From: Amycolatopsis mongoliensis
GTDB taxonomy: Bacteria > Actinomycetota > Actinomycetes > Mycobacteriales > Pseudonocardiaceae
NCBI RefSeq assembly: GCF_030285665.1
Contig: NZ_CP127295.1
Coordinates: 10,747,245-10,811,244 of the forward strand
Direction: 5' to 3'
Length of the DNA: 64,000 bases
Under the pieces are notes generated by a model, which did not search any database, was not told the DNA's origin, and saw nothing but the letters and a program-made list of their open reading frames with translations. The position numbers and the translations under genes were made by a program. This document shows positions 8,471 to 16,613 of the stretch, piece by piece. Position 1 is the stretch's first letter. Each line of letters opens with the position of its first letter.

Positions 8471-9010
8471 TCACAGCAATGCGGCCAGTCCCGCGTACCC
8501 GCCTTCCTTCAACCGCAGCCCGGAAGTCGTCGCATACGCCTCGTCCGCGCGGATTCCCAGCCCTTCCACCATCCGGTTCATGAAGTTGAACAGCGCGCAC
8601 ACCAGCACCGCGTCGTGCAACGCCCGCTCGTCCCAGCCGGCGGCGAACACGGCTTCCGCGTCGTCCTCGGTCATCCGGGAGGGCGTGCGGGTCAATTTGC
8701 CGACATAGGCCAGCACGGGACGGAGCTTGTCGTCGACCGGTGCCGAGTCGAGGTCCGCGACCGCGGCCGTCAGCAGCCCCTCCGGCACGCCGAACGCCTC
8801 CGCGGTGATCGTGTGGATCCCGTGGCAGTAGGTGCAGCTGTTCACCCCGGACACGTACGCCGCGATCAGCTCGCGCTCCCCCGGCGTGAACGGCGACTCG
8901 CCGCGCATCAGCACCTCGTGGAGGTCCAGCAGGTGCCGCGCCGGATCCGGGTTGGCCTGGAACACCTGCAACAGCGTGGTTTCAGCCGGCAGGGACCTCA
9001 GGTACGACAT
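8471..9010 (-). CDS. AhpD-fold/carboxymuconolactone decarboxylase family protein
   Basis: A 179-residue peroxidase-related protein with the AhpD redox motif CTYCHGIH near residue 60, the usual CxxCxxxH signature. Such proteins reduce peroxides or act as small redox enzymes; several occur in antibiotic clusters. Start ATG at 9010 lies 29 nt inside the end of the upstream gene, so it is translationally coupled. It is the last gene of a minus-strand unit that begins near 11395 or further upstream. A second, larger AhpD-fold protein is encoded at 24143-25213. Confidence 0.85.
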   Translation of the reverse strand: MSYLRSLPAETTLLQVFQANPDPARHLLDLHEVLMRGESPFTPGERELIAAYVSGVNSCTYCHGIHTITAEAFGVPEGLLTAAVADLDSAPVDDKLRPVLAYVGKLTRTPSRMTEDDAEAVFAAGWDERALHDAVLVCALFNFMNRMVEGLGIRADEAYATTSGLRLKEGGYAGLAALL

Positions 9011-9515
9011 CGAAGGGATCCTTTCCGTCCGCCAGCCCGGCGGCGAGCTGGTCGACCTCGGTGCCGCGCAGCGCGCAGGCGGTCAGGTAGGCGATCGTCC
9101 CCGTGCCGGCGCCGGGCACCGCCGCCGCGACCAGCTCGAGCCGGCGTTCCCACTCCCGTCGCAGCGAGCCGGGTGACGACGTCGACGGCGGGTCGCCGAG
9201 CCGGTCGCGCAGGGCCAGCCAGTGCTCCCGGCCGGACTCCAGGAGCCCGCTGAAACCGAACTCGGCCGAGCCGTGCCGTGCCTGGTCGACGACCTGGGTC
9301 ACCAGGGCCGGGTCGTCGGCGAGCCGGGCGAGCGCGAGGCCGGCGAGCAGCCGGTCGGCGTCCAGCCCCAGCAGGATGATCCCGGCCTCGGTGGCGGCGG
9401 GCGCGTCGACCTCCGGCAGGGCGAACCGCGAGTCCGTTCCGCCGCTTTTCCGGGGGTCCGGGTGGCGAAGCTCCCGGCCCGGGGCGAAGCCCCGGATGTC
9501 GTCGCGTTCAGACAC
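8982..9515 (-). CDS. Hypothetical protein, 177 residues
   Basis: I do not recognise this protein. It is soluble and mostly helical in appearance, with a polar N-terminus (first 35 residues), an alanine/leucine-rich middle (GIILLGLDADRLLAGLALARL) and a conserved-looking DQARHGSAEFGFSGLLESG segment. There are no cysteine pairs and no signal peptide. It overlaps the FAD oxidoreductase stop by 8 nt and the AhpD-fold gene by 29 nt, so all three are made together. It may be a partner subunit of one of them. Confidence 0.7.
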   Translation of the reverse strand: MSERDDIRGFAPGRELRHPDPRKSGGTDSRFALPEVDAPAATEAGIILLGLDADRLLAGLALARLADDPALVTQVVDQARHGSAEFGFSGLLESGREHWLALRDRLGDPPSTSSPGSLRREWERRLELVAAAVPGAGTGTIAYLTACALRGTEVDQLAAGLADGKDPFDVVPEVPAG

Positions 9516-10836
9516 CGACGACCGCCTCGGCCGGCGCGGCAGCCCCGCTGCGCAGCTGGCCGGCGATCGCCGCCGCGACCCGGGTGGTGGCGACGCGGTG
9601 GCCGTCGATGTTGCGGGCGGCCGGGCCGAGCACCATCCCGGCCCCGGCCCCGACCACCGACACGCGCGGCTCGCGGCGGTAGGACAGCGTGCGTTCGTCC
9701 AGGGACGGCCAGCCGTCGCGGGCGTCGACGACCTCGTCGGGCAGCAGGCCGGCGCCGATCGACGGCGTCGTGCCCAGCGCCAGCACGACGTGGTCGCCCG
9801 TGACCCGGCGGCCGCTCTCCAGCCGCAGCACCACGCTCCCGCCGACCGCGGGCGCGATCGCCTTGACGGCTTCGCCGCGGTGCACGACCAGGCGGCCCTC
9901 GGCTTCCGCGCGTTCGAGCAGCGGCCGGAACTCGAACATGATCGACGCGCGCCGGAACCGGCCCATCAGCTCGAGCCGCTCGGCCCAGCCGACGCCGTCG
10001 AAGCGCTTGCGGCCCTCCGGCCGGAAGAAGGTCGAGTTGACGTCCGCACACTGGTAGCGCTCGCCGGTTTCGCGGACCACCCAGCGCACTTCGCGCCCGG
10101 CCTCGAGCGCGCCGGTGATCAGGTGGGCCGCGGTGAGCCCGGCACCGACGACCACCTGGCAGCGCGCGCCCGACGGCACCGATTCGTCCCAAAAGGACAC
10201 TCCGCGCGGCGGATGGCCGCCGCCCCACCAGGTTTCCGGCGCGGGACGGCGTTCCTCGCCGGGGCACAGCACGACGTGGCGGGCGGCGACGGAGAAGCGG
10301 TCGGTGTGCACGGCGACGGCGTCCGAACCGGGCACGACCTCGCGCACGGTCGCCTGCCAGGTCTTCTCCCCCACGTGGTGGGTGGTGACCAGGTGCGCGC
10401 AGTAGGCGTCGAAGACGTCGACCGGGACGACCGACCGGTGCCCGGCCTGCGACATCCGGATCTCGCGGCGCTCGACCGGCGTCAGCCGGCCCCAGTGCAG
10501 CCGTGCGAAGTCGAGCAGCTCGCAGTCGCGGAATCCCTCGACCCCGGGGTGGTGTTCGTAGGGCGAGCGCAGCACGCGCTGGCCCAGCAGGTCGATCCGG
10601 TCGAAGAACCGCCCGCACGGCCGCCCGGTGCGGTCCACCACGACGACGTCGGTCACGCCGTGGTGCCACAGGGCGGAGGCGACCGCGAGCCCGGCCGGAC
10701 CGGCCCCGACGATCACGACGTCCGCGGCCGGCGCGGGCGACGCCCCCCGCGCCGGGAACAGTGGCGCGGGCGGACGCGGCCACGCGCGGCCACGCGGCGA
10801 GTCGAGCAGGTGCGGCTCCGGTACGAACGTGATCAC
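9508..10836 (-). CDS. FAD/NAD(P)-binding oxidoreductase
   Basis: A 442-residue flavoprotein with two Rossmann motifs: an FAD-type VVIVGAGPAGLAVAS near residue 40 and a second nucleotide site CQVVVGAGLTAAHLITGALEAG near residue 225. A late ATG-like motif VVLALGTTPSIGAG is also present. The layout resembles flavin-containing and N-hydroxylating monooxygenases, but the N-terminal 38 residues are proline-rich and not typical. Start GTG at 10836, spaced from a GGCGGGGCGAG. It lies 19 bp after the 179-residue protein and overlaps the 177-residue gene. Substrate unknown. Confidence 0.85.
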   Translation of the reverse strand: MITFVPEPHLLDSPRGRAWPRPPAPLFPARGASPAPAADVVIVGAGPAGLAVASALWHHGVTDVVVVDRTGRPCGRFFDRIDLLGQRVLRSPYEHHPGVEGFRDCELLDFARLHWGRLTPVERREIRMSQAGHRSVVPVDVFDAYCAHLVTTHHVGEKTWQATVREVVPGSDAVAVHTDRFSVAARHVVLCPGEERRPAPETWWGGGHPPRGVSFWDESVPSGARCQVVVGAGLTAAHLITGALEAGREVRWVVRETGERYQCADVNSTFFRPEGRKRFDGVGWAERLELMGRFRRASIMFEFRPLLERAEAEGRLVVHRGEAVKAIAPAVGGSVVLRLESGRRVTGDHVVLALGTTPSIGAGLLPDEVVDARDGWPSLDERTLSYRREPRVSVVGAGAGMVLGPAARNIDGHRVATTRVAAAIAGQLRSGAAAPAEAVVGV

Positions 10837-10855
10837 TGCTCGCCCCGCCGCCGGC

Positions 10856-11395
10856 TCAGACCACCGTGACGGGGACGATCAGCTCCACCACCGGCCGCTG
10901 GCTCATCCCGTTGGTGACCAGCTCGTCCAGCGTCTGCTGGGACTGCTCGGCGCTGTCGGTGGCGATCGGGCTGTAGCGCGAGTAGAAGTAGGTCGGCTTG
11001 CGGCCGCTGGTCTCCATCGAGTACGTCTTCAGCACGGTCTCGCCCGGGCGGACCTCGCCGTCGTAGAAGGTGAGGCGACGCTGATCGGGGGTCATGAAGC
11101 TCTTGGAGAACTGCGGCGACATCAGCATTTCGTCGTCGAGGAACGTCGAGTCCTCGTCCATCACGGCCTGCATCGCGACCCACGTCTGGTCGGTCAGGTT
11201 GGTCTCGGCCTTGATGACCTGCCAGCGGCCGGGCTCGGGGAGGTTGACGCTCACCGAGACGTCGTGGTCGGTGGTGTCGATGGCGCCGGTGATCATGAGC
11301 ACCCGGCGGCCGACGTCGGCGGTCCCGGTCATCTGCACGTCCCTCGCGCGCACGCGGCCTGAGACGTCAAGTCCTGGCAACTCGGGTGAAGACAT
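10856..11395 (-). CDS. Hypothetical protein, 179 residues
   Basis: An unrecognised protein. ATG at 11395 is chosen over the longer frame because GGAGG lies 7 nt upstream. The sequence begins MSSPELPGLDVSGRVRARDV and appears beta-rich throughout (VLMITGAIDTTDHDVSVSVNL), suggesting a compact barrel- or sandwich-like fold. No signal peptide or cysteines are seen. It is first of four closely spaced minus-strand genes (179-residue protein, FAD oxidoreductase, 177-residue protein, AhpD fold). A lipocalin-like or SnoaL-like binding role is possible but unsupported. Confidence 0.75.
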   Translation of the reverse strand: MSSPELPGLDVSGRVRARDVQMTGTADVGRRVLMITGAIDTTDHDVSVSVNLPEPGRWQVIKAETNLTDQTWVAMQAVMDEDSTFLDDEMLMSPQFSKSFMTPDQRRLTFYDGEVRPGETVLKTYSMETSGRKPTYFYSRYSPIATDSAEQSQQTLDELVTNGMSQRPVVELIVPVTVV

Positions 11396-11596
11396 GGTGC
11401 AGCCTCCTACGTTTACCCACCCCAGAAATAGCGGCCTGACCAGCGAACATACAAAGACTTTCACACGCCGAGATACGCTGTCAAGGTGAGGAATGCACGT
11501 CCGGCGAGCCGGTAACCGGCGAGCCGATCAGGGGAATGACCACCACTGAGCGCCGGTACGAGCTGGTCCGTTCGGCCCAGTGTTTCGCTGGTCCGA

Positions 11597-11905
11597 TCAC
11601 TCCGGACTCGACGTCTCCTGGGGTTCGGCCGCATCGACCCCGTCTTCGACCGCTCCGACATAGCGGATTTCGAACGCGGAATCGGCACGCTGCACCATTA
11701 GTTTCACGACCAGTCCCGGTTTCACCATGATGAGGAAATTGCCGGGATCACTGGGGTCGCCGAAAATGTCGTAAACGAGAAATGCGGAACCGTCACCGAC
11801 GGCGAACAGGGCCTCGTAGACGACATTCCGCTCCGCCTGCGACGCCGACTCGGCCCAGCTTTCGAGAACCTCGAGGCCCGCCGTGAGCTGGAGGCGCATT
11901 GCCAT
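11597..11905 (-). CDS. Hypothetical protein, 102 residues
   Basis: A small acidic protein with no family I can name. ATG at 11905 is preceded by GGGAGG with a 7-nt gap; the longer frame upstream lacks a comparable site. The sequence is amphipathic helix (ESWAESASQAERNVVYEALFAV) followed by beta-like segments and ends in an acidic, disordered tail. No secretion signal or cysteine pairs, so it is not an enediyne apoprotein. It sits between the 43-residue peptide gene (168 bp upstream) and the 179-residue gene (201 bp downstream), all on the minus strand. Confidence 0.7.
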   Translation of the reverse strand: MAMRLQLTAGLEVLESWAESASQAERNVVYEALFAVGDGSAFLVYDIFGDPSDPGNFLIMVKPGLVVKLMVQRADSAFEIRYVGAVEDGVDAAEPQETSSPE

Positions 11906-12073
11906 CCGCCGGCCTCCCAACCGAACGTCGCAGATCGCCGTCACGCATGGTCCACCGTGCTGCGGTGACACTTCGGCCCGGACACCGTCGATTCTCCTGG
12001 GCCGGCGGTGGGGTGCTCATCTCCGAGCGTGCGCTCCGGCACCGTCCGTGTCCGGCGCCGGAGGCCCGCCGCT

Positions 12074-12205
12074 TCAGTTGTAACCGAGCACGATGTGCTC
12101 GCCGAGCTCCTCTTCGGCCGGCTCGGGCGGCTCCACCAGCCGGAGCCCGCGGGGCTCCTCGGCGGGTGGGGTCCAGTCGTCGGCCGGGACCGCTGCTGCT
12201 GTCAT
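12074..12205 (-). CDS. 43-residue acidic peptide; possible RiPP precursor
   Basis: A short gene with a textbook ribosome binding site (GGAGGA, 5 nt before ATG 12205) encoding 43 residues. The first two thirds are proline- and glutamate-rich (VEPPEPAEEELGE), and the peptide ends in the hydrophobic HIVLGYN. An acidic leader plus a short aromatic-ending tail is the layout of ribosomal peptide precursors, but I do not recognise the family and no radical-SAM or ATP-grasp enzyme is adjacent. Neighbouring minus-strand genes encode two unknown proteins, an FAD oxidoreductase and an AhpD-fold protein. Coding status is fairly likely; the role is speculative. Confidence 0.55.
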   Translation of the reverse strand: MTAAAVPADDWTPPAEEPRGLRLVEPPEPAEEELGEHIVLGYN

Positions 12206-12359
12206 GGCGTTCCTCCGCTGTCGTCGGTGTGTGGGATCACCATGCGCCACCGGGGTCGAGAATCGGATGGGATCCGCTGACGTGCGCAGCTTTTGAGTGG
12301 TCGCGGCAGGGGTGGGAGGGGTGCACTGGAGGTTCCCCACTCGACGGCGAGGTGCGCGC

Positions 12360-12581
12360 ATGGCGGAGGACCGGAAGACGATCGGCGGCGCGGCGGACCG
12401 CCAGCGCACGTGCGCGATGTGCGGAGCGGAGTTCAGGCTGGGCGATCGCACGGAGGTGGAGGCGTTATCGGACGGCGAGGTGCGGTACGTGGCGGTGCAC
12501 CCGGGCCACACGACGTACTCCCCGAGCCGCGAGCGCGCGGCGGCGCGCCGGTTGCGGCGAACGCCGGGTCAGGCGGCCTGA
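12360..12581 (+). CDS. Small zinc-ribbon-like protein
   Basis: A 73-residue basic protein starting at ATG 12360 (GAGGTG about 6 nt upstream). A CAMCGAEF motif near residue 20 gives one CxxC knuckle; the later VAVHPGHTTYS could supply histidine ligands. Such small actinobacterial proteins are often annotated as hypothetical zinc-binding. It stands alone on the plus strand between two minus-strand groups, which slightly weakens the call. Confidence 0.5.
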   Translation: MAEDRKTIGGAADRQRTCAMCGAEFRLGDRTEVEALSDGEVRYVAVHPGHTTYSPSRERAAARRLRRTPGQAA

Positions 12582-12660
12582 CCGGGCGATGCCTCCCGCC
12601 CGGCCCCGCGCCCGGCTCTCGCGCCCGGCACGGGTCGGCTCGGCCGCTGCGGGCACCGGG

Positions 12661-12841
12661 GAGCGCCCCAAGGCGGCCTTGGTCGCGTCTGACGCACCGA
12701 AGGCCACCTTGGGGCGCTCTGCGCCCGGCGACCGCGGCGGCCCGAGGCCCCGGCGGCCCGGCCGCGCCCGGGGAGGCGAGGCGCGGGCTGTCCGCGGCCG
12801 TGGGGTGGCCGCGGCAAGTTTCGTGAAGGTGGCCTTCACGG
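12661..12841. repeat. Intergenic palindromes with AAGG(T/C)GGCCTT core
   Basis: The 294-bp gap 12582-12875 holds no gene I can support. A long imperfect palindrome covers 12661-12718: one arm begins GAGCGCCCCAAGG at 12661, the other is its complement ending at 12718. A second, 17-bp palindrome (GTGAAGGTGGCCTTCAC) follows around 12825-12841. Both share the AAGGyGGCCTT core, so they look like members of one dispersed family. They also form a plausible terminator for the small plus-strand gene and for the accE operon end. Confidence 0.55.
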
Positions 12842-12875
12842 CGTTCGGCGCGAGCGCCAGTGGGATCAGCCGGGG

Positions 12876-13070
12876 TCAGTGCGGCAGGCCCGACATCCGC
12901 CAGGCACCCGCCCCGGGCCGCGGCTCCCGGGCCCGCCACGCCGGGTCCCCCCACACCGACGGCCCCGGGATCTCCGGTGACCGAACAGCCGAAACAGCGT
13001 GCAGGACCGCCGTCAACGCCGCCAGCTCGCAGTCGTCCGGTGCACCGTGCAGGACGCGGATCGCGGACAT
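12876..13070 (-). CDS. Acyl-CoA carboxylase epsilon subunit
   Basis: A 64-residue protein matching the small epsilon subunits of actinobacterial acyl-CoA carboxylases: N-terminal IRVLHGAPDDCELAALTAVL and C-terminal W-R-PGAGAWRMSGLPH. Epsilon subunits bind and stimulate the carboxyltransferase beta subunit. ATG 13070 has GGGAG 5 nt upstream, and this site overlaps the beta stop (10-bp gap). No biotin-carrying alpha subunit is encoded here, so the complex presumably borrows the housekeeping AccA. Last gene of the PKS operon. Confidence 0.8.
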   Translation of the reverse strand: MSAIRVLHGAPDDCELAALTAVLHAVSAVRSPEIPGPSVWGDPAWRAREPRPGAGAWRMSGLPH

Positions 13071-13080
13071 CGGGACTCCC

Positions 13081-14790
13081 TCAGATCGGCAGGTTGCCGT
13101 GCTTGCGGCCGGGCGCCGGCTTGCGCTTGTCGCGCAGCATCGCGAGCCCGCGGGCCACCGCGGCACGGGTCTCCGCCGGGTCGATGATGTCGTCGACCAA
13201 GCCGCGCTCGGCCGCGTACTGGGGATTCAGGTACTCCTGTGTGTACTCCGCGACCAGCTTCGCGCGCAACGCCGCCGGGTCGGCGGAGGCCGCCAGGTCG
13301 CGGCGGTACAGCACGTTCACCGCGCCCTCCGCGCCCATCACCGCGATCTGGTTGGTCGGCCACGCCAGCGACAGGTCGCAGCCGATCGACCGCGAGTCCA
13401 TCACGATGTATGCGCCGCCGAAGGCCTTGCGCAGGATCACCTGGATCCGCGGGACCGTCGCTTCGCAGTACGCGTGCAGCAGCTGCGCGCCCTGGCGAAT
13501 GATGCCGCCGCGCTCCTGCTCCACCCCGGGCAGGAATCCCGGCACGTCCACGAGACTCACCAGCGGGATGCCGAACGCGTCGCAGAACCGCACGAACCGC
13601 GCTGCCTTCTGCGACGCCGGCCCGTCGAGCACGCCGGCGAACACCATCGGCTGGTTGCCGACCAGGCCGACCACGCGGCCGTCGATGCGCGCCAGCGCGC
13701 ACAGCACGTTGCGCGCCCAGCCCTCGTGCAGCTCGAAGAACTCGCCGTCGTCGGCGACCTCGGCGAAGACGTCCCGCATGTCGTACGGCTGGTTCGGCTC
13801 CACCGGCACCAGCTCCGCCAGGCGGGGCCGGTAGTCGTCCTTCGCGTTCGTCGGCGCGGTCGGAGGCGGCGGGTCGAGGTAGTTCGACGGCAGCAGCGAC
13901 ACCAGGTACCGGACGTCGGCGAGGCAGCTCTCCTCGTCGTCGTGCACCACCGTCGCGACGCCCGAGGCGCTGCCGTGGACGTCGGCGCCGCCCAGCTCCT
14001 CGTGCGTGACGCGCTGCCCGCTGACGGCCTCGACGACGTCGGGCCCGGTCAGGTACATCCGCGCGGTGTCGCGCACCATGAACGTGAAGTCCGCGAGCGC
14101 CGGCGAGTACGCCGCGCCGCCCGCGCAGGGGCCGAGGACGACGCTGATCTGCGGGATGACGCCGGACGCCTCGACCTGGCGGCGGAAGATGCCGCCGTAG
14201 CCGTTCAGCGCCAGCACGCCCTCCTGGATCCGGGCGCCGCCGCTGTCGTTGAGCCCGATCACCGGGGCGCCGTTGGCCACCGCGAGGTCGAGCACCTTGT
14301 GGATCTTCGCCGCGTGCGCCTCGCCGAGCGAACCGCCGAAGAGCGTGAAGTCCTGAGCGTAGACGAACACCCGGCGCCCGTCGATGGTGCCGGAGCCGGC
14401 GACCACGCCGTCGGTGTGCGGGTGGTTGCCCGCCAGGCCCGGGCCGGTCGCCTGGTGGCGCCGGTAGGGCTCGAGCTCGGTGAAAGAGTCTTCGTCGAGC
14501 AGCAGGGCCAGCCGTTCGCGCGCGGTCAGCTTGCCCAGCGAGTGCTGCCGCCGGACGGCGTCGAGCTTGCCCTCGTGGATGTGCGAGCGCAGCTCCTCGC
14601 GGCGCCGGCGCAGCAGCGACATGGCGGGCGGCGACGGCGGCGCCAGGTCGGCAGCGCGGGCCAACTCTATGACCTGCGCGTCCCCGGACGACGCCGAGCG
14701 GCCCAGCCGGCGGCGCCGGCCCCCATCGGGGACCGGCACCACCTCGGCGGCGCCGGCCCGCGCCGCACCGGACTCCTGGCTTCCGCTCAC
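13081..14790 (-). CDS. Acyl-CoA carboxylase carboxyltransferase (beta) subunit
   Basis: A 569-residue beta subunit of acetyl/propionyl-CoA carboxylase. It has both crotonase-like halves (N half with LNDSGGARIQEG and CAGGAAYSPAL, C half with DVPGFLPGVEQE and KAFGGAYIVMDS). The N-terminal 75 residues before MSLLRRRREELRS are an unusual basic, alanine-rich extension. Start GTG 14790 follows GAGGG; its bases overlap the stop of the 60-residue gene. The enzyme moves CO2 from carboxybiotin to acetyl- or propionyl-CoA. In this operon it would most simply supply malonyl-CoA to the enediyne synthase, which is inference. Confidence 0.92.
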   Translation of the reverse strand: MSGSQESGAARAGAAEVVPVPDGGRRRRLGRSASSGDAQVIELARAADLAPPSPPAMSLLRRRREELRSHIHEGKLDAVRRQHSLGKLTARERLALLLDEDSFTELEPYRRHQATGPGLAGNHPHTDGVVAGSGTIDGRRVFVYAQDFTLFGGSLGEAHAAKIHKVLDLAVANGAPVIGLNDSGGARIQEGVLALNGYGGIFRRQVEASGVIPQISVVLGPCAGGAAYSPALADFTFMVRDTARMYLTGPDVVEAVSGQRVTHEELGGADVHGSASGVATVVHDDEESCLADVRYLVSLLPSNYLDPPPPTAPTNAKDDYRPRLAELVPVEPNQPYDMRDVFAEVADDGEFFELHEGWARNVLCALARIDGRVVGLVGNQPMVFAGVLDGPASQKAARFVRFCDAFGIPLVSLVDVPGFLPGVEQERGGIIRQGAQLLHAYCEATVPRIQVILRKAFGGAYIVMDSRSIGCDLSLAWPTNQIAVMGAEGAVNVLYRRDLAASADPAALRAKLVAEYTQEYLNPQYAAERGLVDDIIDPAETRAAVARGLAMLRDKRKPAPGRKHGNLPI

Positions 14791-14969
14791 GCGGCATCCC
14801 TCGTCCGGACCAGGTGGTCCCGCTCGATCTCGGCGACGATGTCGGACCACACGATGCCGCGGCCCAGCCGGGGCATCGGACGGACCACGGCGTCCACGGC
14901 CGACGGGGTGTGGACCGCTTCCGGCTGCCGGTCACCGGTGTCCGTGCGCCCGGTGTCGCTGGTGGTCAT
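14787..14969 (-). CDS. Hypothetical protein, 60 residues
   Basis: A small unrecognised protein with a good GAGGAGG site 7 nt before ATG 14969. The first half is polar and disordered; the second (RPMPRLGRGIVWSDIVAEIE) looks structured and amphipathic. It overlaps both neighbours by 4 nt (ATGA with the epimerase, GTGA with the carboxylase beta subunit), so it is translated with them. Because it is locked to the carboxylase, a regulatory or docking role is possible. No homologous family comes to mind. Confidence 0.65.
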   Translation of the reverse strand: MTTSDTGRTDTGDRQPEAVHTPSAVDAVVRPMPRLGRGIVWSDIVAEIERDHLVRTRDAA

Positions 14970-16033
14970 GACAGGACCTCCTCGGTCTGGCCGGTCCCGG
15001 GGCCGGGACCGGTGGGAACTGCCGGACGCCGGCTGACGTCCGATGTGGACCGAACTGCCGCGCCCGCCTGCCGGACCGTGATCCGCCCGGTCGCGTGCAG
15101 CCAGGCCACCGTGTCGCGCACGGTCTCGCCCACCGGCCGCGCCGGCACGCCCCCGGTGGGCGCGTCCGCGGCGACGGGCACCGCCGTCGCGCAGACGTGG
15201 ATCGCGCCGTACTGCACCGGCAGCGCCCACGGCCACCCGCGCTGCAGCAGGTCGGCGAACCGCCCCACCGGGTACAGCGCCCGCGGGGGCAGGAACACCG
15301 CCGGCAGCGCGCGCCCGGTCGCCGCCCGGACCGTGGCCAGGTACTCCCGAGTGCTGAGGAAGTGCCCCGGTCCGAAGAACGCGGCACCGGACACCTCCCC
15401 GTCGAGGAGCCGGGCGTGCAGCTCCGCGGAGTCGCGGACGTCCCCGACCGGAAGCCCGCGGCCCGGCCAGATCGGCGTCAGCCCTCGCAGCACGGCGCGC
15501 AGCCGGGCGTTCTGGTCGCCCAGGTGCGGGTCGTCCGGGCCGAGCAGGGCCGGCGGGTACGTGACGGCGATCGGCGCACCCGCCGACCGGTGCTGCCGCG
15601 CGATCCGCTCGGCCGCCGCCTTCGACGCGAGGTAGGGCTCCCGCGACGCGCCGAGCGGGCTCGAAACCCCGATCGACGGGGCGGTCGTGGGGTACAGCGC
15701 CCCGACCGTCGACACGTGCACGATCCGGCCGGTGCCCGCCCGGCGCGCGGCGGCGAGGACCACTTCGGTGCCGCGCACGTTCACCCGCCACAGCTCGTCG
15801 CGACGCCGGCTGTCGAACGTGTAGATGCCCGCCGCGTGCAGCAGCGCGTCCGCCCCCGCCACCAGCCGGCGGGCCGCGGCCGGATCCGTGACGTCACCCG
15901 CCACGACGTCCACTGTGGACGGAACGGTGGCGGGGTCGCGGGCGAGCAGCCGGACCCGGTGCCCCCGCCGCAGCAGCGCGGCGGCCGTGTGGGTACCCAG
16001 GAAGCCGGTGCCACCCGTGACCGCGATCAGCAT
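14966..16033 (-). CDS. NAD-dependent epimerase/dehydratase family reductase
   Basis: A 355-residue extended short-chain dehydrogenase. It has VTGGTGFLG at residues 5-13, DVTDPAAARRLVAGADALLH around residue 60, and the catalytic YLASK (YxxxK). Overall it resembles dihydroflavonol-4-reductase-like and sugar epimerase-like reductases. ATG 16033 has GGGAGGG 6 nt upstream, 13 bp after the flavin reductase stop; the longer frame lacks a site. It overlaps the next gene by 4 nt. A keto-reduction or epimerisation on the enediyne core or a precursor is plausible but not shown. Confidence 0.88.
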   Translation of the reverse strand: MLIAVTGGTGFLGTHTAAALLRRGHRVRLLARDPATVPSTVDVVAGDVTDPAAARRLVAGADALLHAAGIYTFDSRRRDELWRVNVRGTEVVLAAARRAGTGRIVHVSTVGALYPTTAPSIGVSSPLGASREPYLASKAAAERIARQHRSAGAPIAVTYPPALLGPDDPHLGDQNARLRAVLRGLTPIWPGRGLPVGDVRDSAELHARLLDGEVSGAAFFGPGHFLSTREYLATVRAATGRALPAVFLPPRALYPVGRFADLLQRGWPWALPVQYGAIHVCATAVPVAADAPTGGVPARPVGETVRDTVAWLHATGRITVRQAGAAVRSTSDVSRRPAVPTGPGPGTGQTEEVLS

Positions 16034-16046
16034 GACCGTCCCTCCC

Positions 16047-16610
16047 TCAGGCCGCGCGGGCCTTCCCGTCGACCTGGTGGTAAGCGCCGCCGTAGAAGAC
16101 CAGCGCGTGCTCGCCGGTCCCGCGGCTGGTGGCGAGCACCCGGCCCAGGAAGATCGAGTGGTCACCGCCCTCCACCACCTGCGCCAGCTCGCACTCCAGC
16201 CAGGCCAGCGCCCCGGTCAGCAGCGGGGCCCCGGTCCGGTCGCCCGGCGTGTAACCGACGGCTTCGAACTGGGCCATCCCGTCGGGCCGCCGCCAGTCGG
16301 CGAAGTACTTCGACGTCTCCTGCTGGTCCGCGGACAGGATGTTCACCCCGAACGAACCGGCGCTCACGATCGCCGTGTGCATCCGGGCCGCCTTGGCCAC
16401 GCAGCACAGCACCATCGGCGGTTCCAGCGACACCGACGAGAACGCGTTGGCGGTCATGCCGTGCGCGTCCTCCCCGCCCGCCGTCAGCACCGTCACGCCG
16501 GTGGCGAACTGCGCCATCACCTGCCGCAGTCCTGGCTGGGGCGAGAGGCCGCGGTGTGCCGGCGACCTCCGCAGCCGCTTCAGCACGGGAGGATCCGATT
16601 CGTAGCCCAC
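16047..16610 (-). CDS. Flavin reductase (enediyne E6-like)
   Basis: A 187-residue flavin reductase-like domain protein: QFATGVTVLTAGG, MTANAFSSVSLEPPMVLCC, and FGVNILSADQQ are the hallmarks of the FMN-binding split barrel that feeds reduced flavin to two-component monooxygenases. In C-1027-type clusters the corresponding gene is SgcE6. Start GTG 16610 lies 3 bp after the thioesterase stop. The only class D flavin monooxygenase in the window is at 6784-7953, about 9 kb away on the other strand, and is a reasonable partner. Confidence 0.9.
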   Translation of the reverse strand: MGYESDPPVLKRLRRSPAHRGLSPQPGLRQVMAQFATGVTVLTAGGEDAHGMTANAFSSVSLEPPMVLCCVAKAARMHTAIVSAGSFGVNILSADQQETSKYFADWRRPDGMAQFEAVGYTPGDRTGAPLLTGALAWLECELAQVVEGGDHSIFLGRVLATSRGTGEHALVFYGGAYHQVDGKARAA

Positions 16611-16613
16611 TTG

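Noticed and set aside
11597..11905. Enediyne apoprotein (CagA/NcsA type)
   Set aside because: The protein lacks a signal peptide and disulfide cysteines and does not show the immunoglobulin-like apoprotein pattern.
12074..12205. Mycofactocin precursor (MftA)
   Set aside because: It does not end in the required IDGMCGVY-type motif and no radical-SAM MftC is nearby, although a GMC oxidoreductase is in the window.
11899..15036. A 1045-codon plus-strand frame opposite the carboxylase genes
   Set aside because: Overlaps several well-supported minus-strand genes and its product has no recognisable fold.
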